The notes under the pieces are model-generated. The model was not told the DNA's origin, searched no databases, and saw nothing but the letters and a program-made list of their open reading frames with translations. From Cytophagales bacterium (lineage in GTDB: Bacteria > Bacteroidota > Bacteroidia > Cytophagales > Cyclobacteriaceae): 8,788 nt of DNA. Location of the stretch: positions 1-8,788 of the forward strand of contig JAJCYK010000141.1 of NCBI GenBank assembly GCA_029262935.1, given 5' to 3'. The position numbers and the translations under genes were made by a program. Below are positions 7,448 to 8,788 of this stretch, one piece after another; position 1 is the first letter of the stretch, and each line of letters starts with the position of its first letter.

Positions 7448-7454
7448 CGGTTAC

Positions 7455-8099
7455 TTATAAAATGGCACAATAGGGATTCGTTTTCTTCTCATGTCCTATG
7501 GTGGTGGTGGGGCCATGTCCTGAATACACCACTACTTCGTCATCCAAGGTAAATAATTTTTTATGGATGCTTTCGATTAGTGTTTGGAAGTCTCCTCCTG
7601 GCAAGTCTGTACGACCAATACTACCATTAAACAGGACGTCACCCCCAATACAATATTTATTCTCAGGCTGATAGAAGGCCAAATGTCCTGGACTGTGACC
7701 TGGTACCAGCAAAATATCCCAGACAGATTCCCCAATATTTAAGGAATCATCTTCGAATAAATATCCGTCAACTTCGGCTTCATGATAATTTGGAAAGCCA
7801 TAATTCGGGGCGTAGACCTTTACGGATTTAAACACACTTTCTTCTCCTTGGGGGATATACAAGGGAGCGTCAAATTCCTTTTTTGCGTATTCATTTCCTA
7901 GAACATGGTCAATGTGGCAGTGCGTATTGACTATGCTGGTGATCTTAATATTATTATCCACAATATAGTCATGCAGTTGGCGCTGCTCTGATTGTTCGTA
8001 GCAGCCAGGGTCTATAATGACACCACTACCTGTAGGGTCATGTATTACATAGGTATTCTCCTGAAAAGGTCCGAAAATGAAGGAGTGAATGGTTAACAT
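7455..8099 (-). CDS. MBL-fold metallohydrolase, glyoxalase II-like (YcbL type)
   Basis: From the ATG at 8099 the protein has 214 residues and a complete metallo-beta-lactamase dinuclear metal site: THCHIDH with H60, H62, D64, H65, then H135 in PGHSPGHLAFY, D154 in IGGD, and H195 in YSGHGP. The GSIGRTDLPGG segment (159-169) and short length match the small hydroxyacylglutathione hydrolase-like group (YcbL type), which hydrolyses thioesters such as S-lactoylglutathione in vitro. The natural substrate in a bacterium of this type is uncertain. A longer frame begins with ATG at 8159, but the extra 20 residues are unlike the family, whose members start MLTIxSFxFxPFQENTYV, and would leave only 16 bases for two divergent promoters. 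It lies 7 bases upstream of pssA and diverges from the FAD oxidoreductase gene. Confidence 0.9.
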   Translation of the reverse strand: MLTIHSFIFGPFQENTYVIHDPTGSGVIIDPGCYEQSEQRQLHDYIVDNNIKITSIVNTHCHIDHVLGNEYAKKEFDAPLYIPQGEESVFKSVKVYAPNYGFPNYHEAEVDGYLFEDDSLNIGESVWDILLVPGHSPGHLAFYQPENKYCIGGDVLFNGSIGRTDLPGGDFQTLIESIHKKLFTLDDEVVVYSGHGPTTTIGHEKKTNPYCAIL

Positions 8100-8175
8100 A
8101 GCTCGATTTAGGTGAACCCGACAAATTTGAAGAATTATTGGCAATAATCCATCATACATAGGTTAAATTGCCGCA
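8100..8175. promoter_or_regulatory. Divergent promoter region between MBL gene and FAD oxidoreductase gene
   Basis: These 76 bases separate two divergent genes and should contain both promoters. On the minus strand CAAATTTG (8129-8122) matches 5 of the 6 fixed positions of the -7 element TAnnTTTG, but no TTTG lies at the right -33 distance. On the plus strand TAAATTGC (8164-8171) is a partial match and would give an almost leaderless message. The region also carries two palindromes, listed separately. Promoter positions are therefore tentative, while the regulatory role of the region follows from the gene layout. Confidence 0.45.
8134..8148. repeat. 15-base perfect palindrome, possible operator
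   Basis: ATTATTG-G-CAATAAT is a perfect inverted repeat with 7-base arms around one central base (8141). It sits in the middle of the divergent intergenic region, directly upstream of the -7-like CAAATTTG for the MBL gene. It has no T-run and a one-base loop, so it is a protein-binding-site shape rather than a terminator. Confidence 0.4.
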
Positions 8176-8177
8176 AT
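8167..8177. repeat. 11-base perfect palindrome overlapping the FAD gene start
   Basis: ATTGC-C-GCAAT is an inverted repeat with 5-base arms around base 8172 whose right arm ends in the first two bases of the oxidoreductase ATG. Its outer half-sites (ATTG/CAAT) are the same as the core of the palindrome centred at 8141, 31 bases away. Confidence 0.3.
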
Positions 8178-8788
8178 GCGTTGGGACTATATTATAGTCG
8201 GTCAAGGGTTGGCCGGATCTGTTTTATCTTTTTTATTATGTTCGAATAATAAAAAGGTGTTGGTTATCGATGATGAATCCAAGCCCAAAGCATCAACGGT
8301 AGCGGCAGGAATATACAACCCGTTCACTGGCAGGAAAATGGCAAAAACCTGGCTGTTAGAGCACCTTTTCCCATTTTTAGAGGAATTCTACAAGCAAGTC
8401 ACTTTAGAAACTCAGACCGGTTTGCTACATCCTTTACCTATGTATAGGCCTTTCCTTTCGCTGAAAGAACAAAACGAATGGGGAAGTAAGACCCATGACC
8501 CCAGTTACAGCCATTATATAGACCACATTGTAAATGAGGCGCAGTCACCTGCTCCTGTGCATAGCCCCTGGGGCGGTTTGTTTTTAAAAAACTGCGGATT
8601 CATAAACTTACCAGACCTTATTGTTACCATTAAAAACTATCTAAAAACTCGAAATGGCTTTATTGAGGGAAGTTTAAACTACGATGACCTGATAATAAAA
8701 CAGGACGCTGTGGAATATCAGGGAGAGGTGGCCTCAAAAATTATTTTCTGCGAAGGGCCAAATTTATCGAAAAACCCTTACTTTAATT
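8176..8788 (+). CDS. FAD-dependent oxidoreductase (DAO family), 5' part, truncated by window end
   Basis: An open frame of 204 complete codons starts at ATG 8176 and runs off the right edge without a stop. An in-frame TAA at 8164-8166 makes this the first possible start. The N terminus is a Rossmann dinucleotide-binding fold: DYIIVGQGLAG with the GxGxxG glycines at residues 9, 11 and 14, then a second strand VLVIDDE whose acidic residue (32/33) would bind the FAD ribose. The segment STVAAGIYNPFTGRKMAKTW (40-59) is typical of D-amino-acid-oxidase/glycine-oxidase-like proteins of this phylum. The substrate cannot be told, and the catalytic and C-terminal FAD-binding parts lie outside the window. 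It is transcribed away from the MBL gene. Confidence 0.88.
   Translation, partial: MRWDYIIVGQGLAGSVLSFLLCSNNKKVLVIDDESKPKASTVAAGIYNPFTGRKMAKTWLLEHLFPFLEEFYKQVTLETQTGLLHPLPMYRPFLSLKEQNEWGSKTHDPSYSHYIDHIVNEAQSPAPVHSPWGGLFLKNCGFINLPDLIVTIKNYLKTRNGFIEGSLNYDDLIIKQDAVEYQGEVASKIIFCEGPNLSKNPYFN

Noticed and set aside
8100..8159. N-terminal extension of the MBL hydrolase from ATG 8159
   Set aside because: The extra 20 residues do not resemble the family start, and the extension would swallow the palindrome and leave only 16 bases for two divergent promoters.
1..8788. CRISPR array, insertion sequence, tRNA, phage or other mobile element
   Set aside because: No regularly spaced repeats, transposase or integrase frames, terminal inverted repeats or tRNA-like sequences were seen; the genes are typical housekeeping and secretion genes.

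Overview
The window looks like ordinary chromosome from a Bacteroidota bacterium, most likely of the Cytophagales type. The basis is a type IX secretion gene pair (porU, porV), which is essentially confined to that phylum, together with moderately AT-rich coding, near absence of clear Shine-Dalgarno sites and a Bacteroidota-style 5S rRNA tail. The genus cannot be fixed from the sequence alone.

Layout. Bases 1-93 are the 3' part of a 5S rRNA gene, the end of an rRNA operon entering from the left, followed by a strong intrinsic terminator (96-133). A 142-base spacer then leads to a plus-strand gene for a small LEA14/WHy-type lipoprotein (276-734). Its stop codon overlaps, tail to tail, the stop of a five-gene leftward cluster. 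Read in the direction of transcription (right to left) this cluster is: an MBL-fold hydrolase of the glyoxalase II type (8099-7455), pssA for phosphatidylserine synthase (7447-6755), porU for the T9SS sortase (6638-3234), porV for the T9SS outer-membrane shuttle/channel protein (3237-2008), and an M16-family pseudopeptidase that has lost its zinc-binding motif (1993-731). porU, porV and the M16 gene are tightly packed (4-base overlap, then a 14-base gap). pssA and the MBL gene are 7 bases apart. A 116-base gap holding a stem-loop/T-run separates the two blocks, so there may be two transcription units. At the right edge, divergent from the MBL gene, starts a FAD-dependent oxidoreductase that runs off the window.

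How the genes relate. PorU and PorV act together on the cell surface. PorV carries T9SS cargo from the translocon, and PorU cleaves the C-terminal sorting domain and transfers the cargo to a lipopolysaccharide anchor. PssA makes phosphatidylserine, the precursor of phosphatidylethanolamine. The MBL hydrolase, the pseudopeptidase and the oxidoreductase have no established connection to these. Their neighbourhood is reported but no function is inferred from it.

I did not find a clearly new system. Points worth a second look are: two similar palindromes about three helical turns apart between the divergent genes at the right; the metal-site-less M16 protein downstream of porUV; non-ATG (TTG) starts for both porU and pssA, with a six-codon reading frame overlapping the porU start; and a short duplicated acidic segment in PorV.
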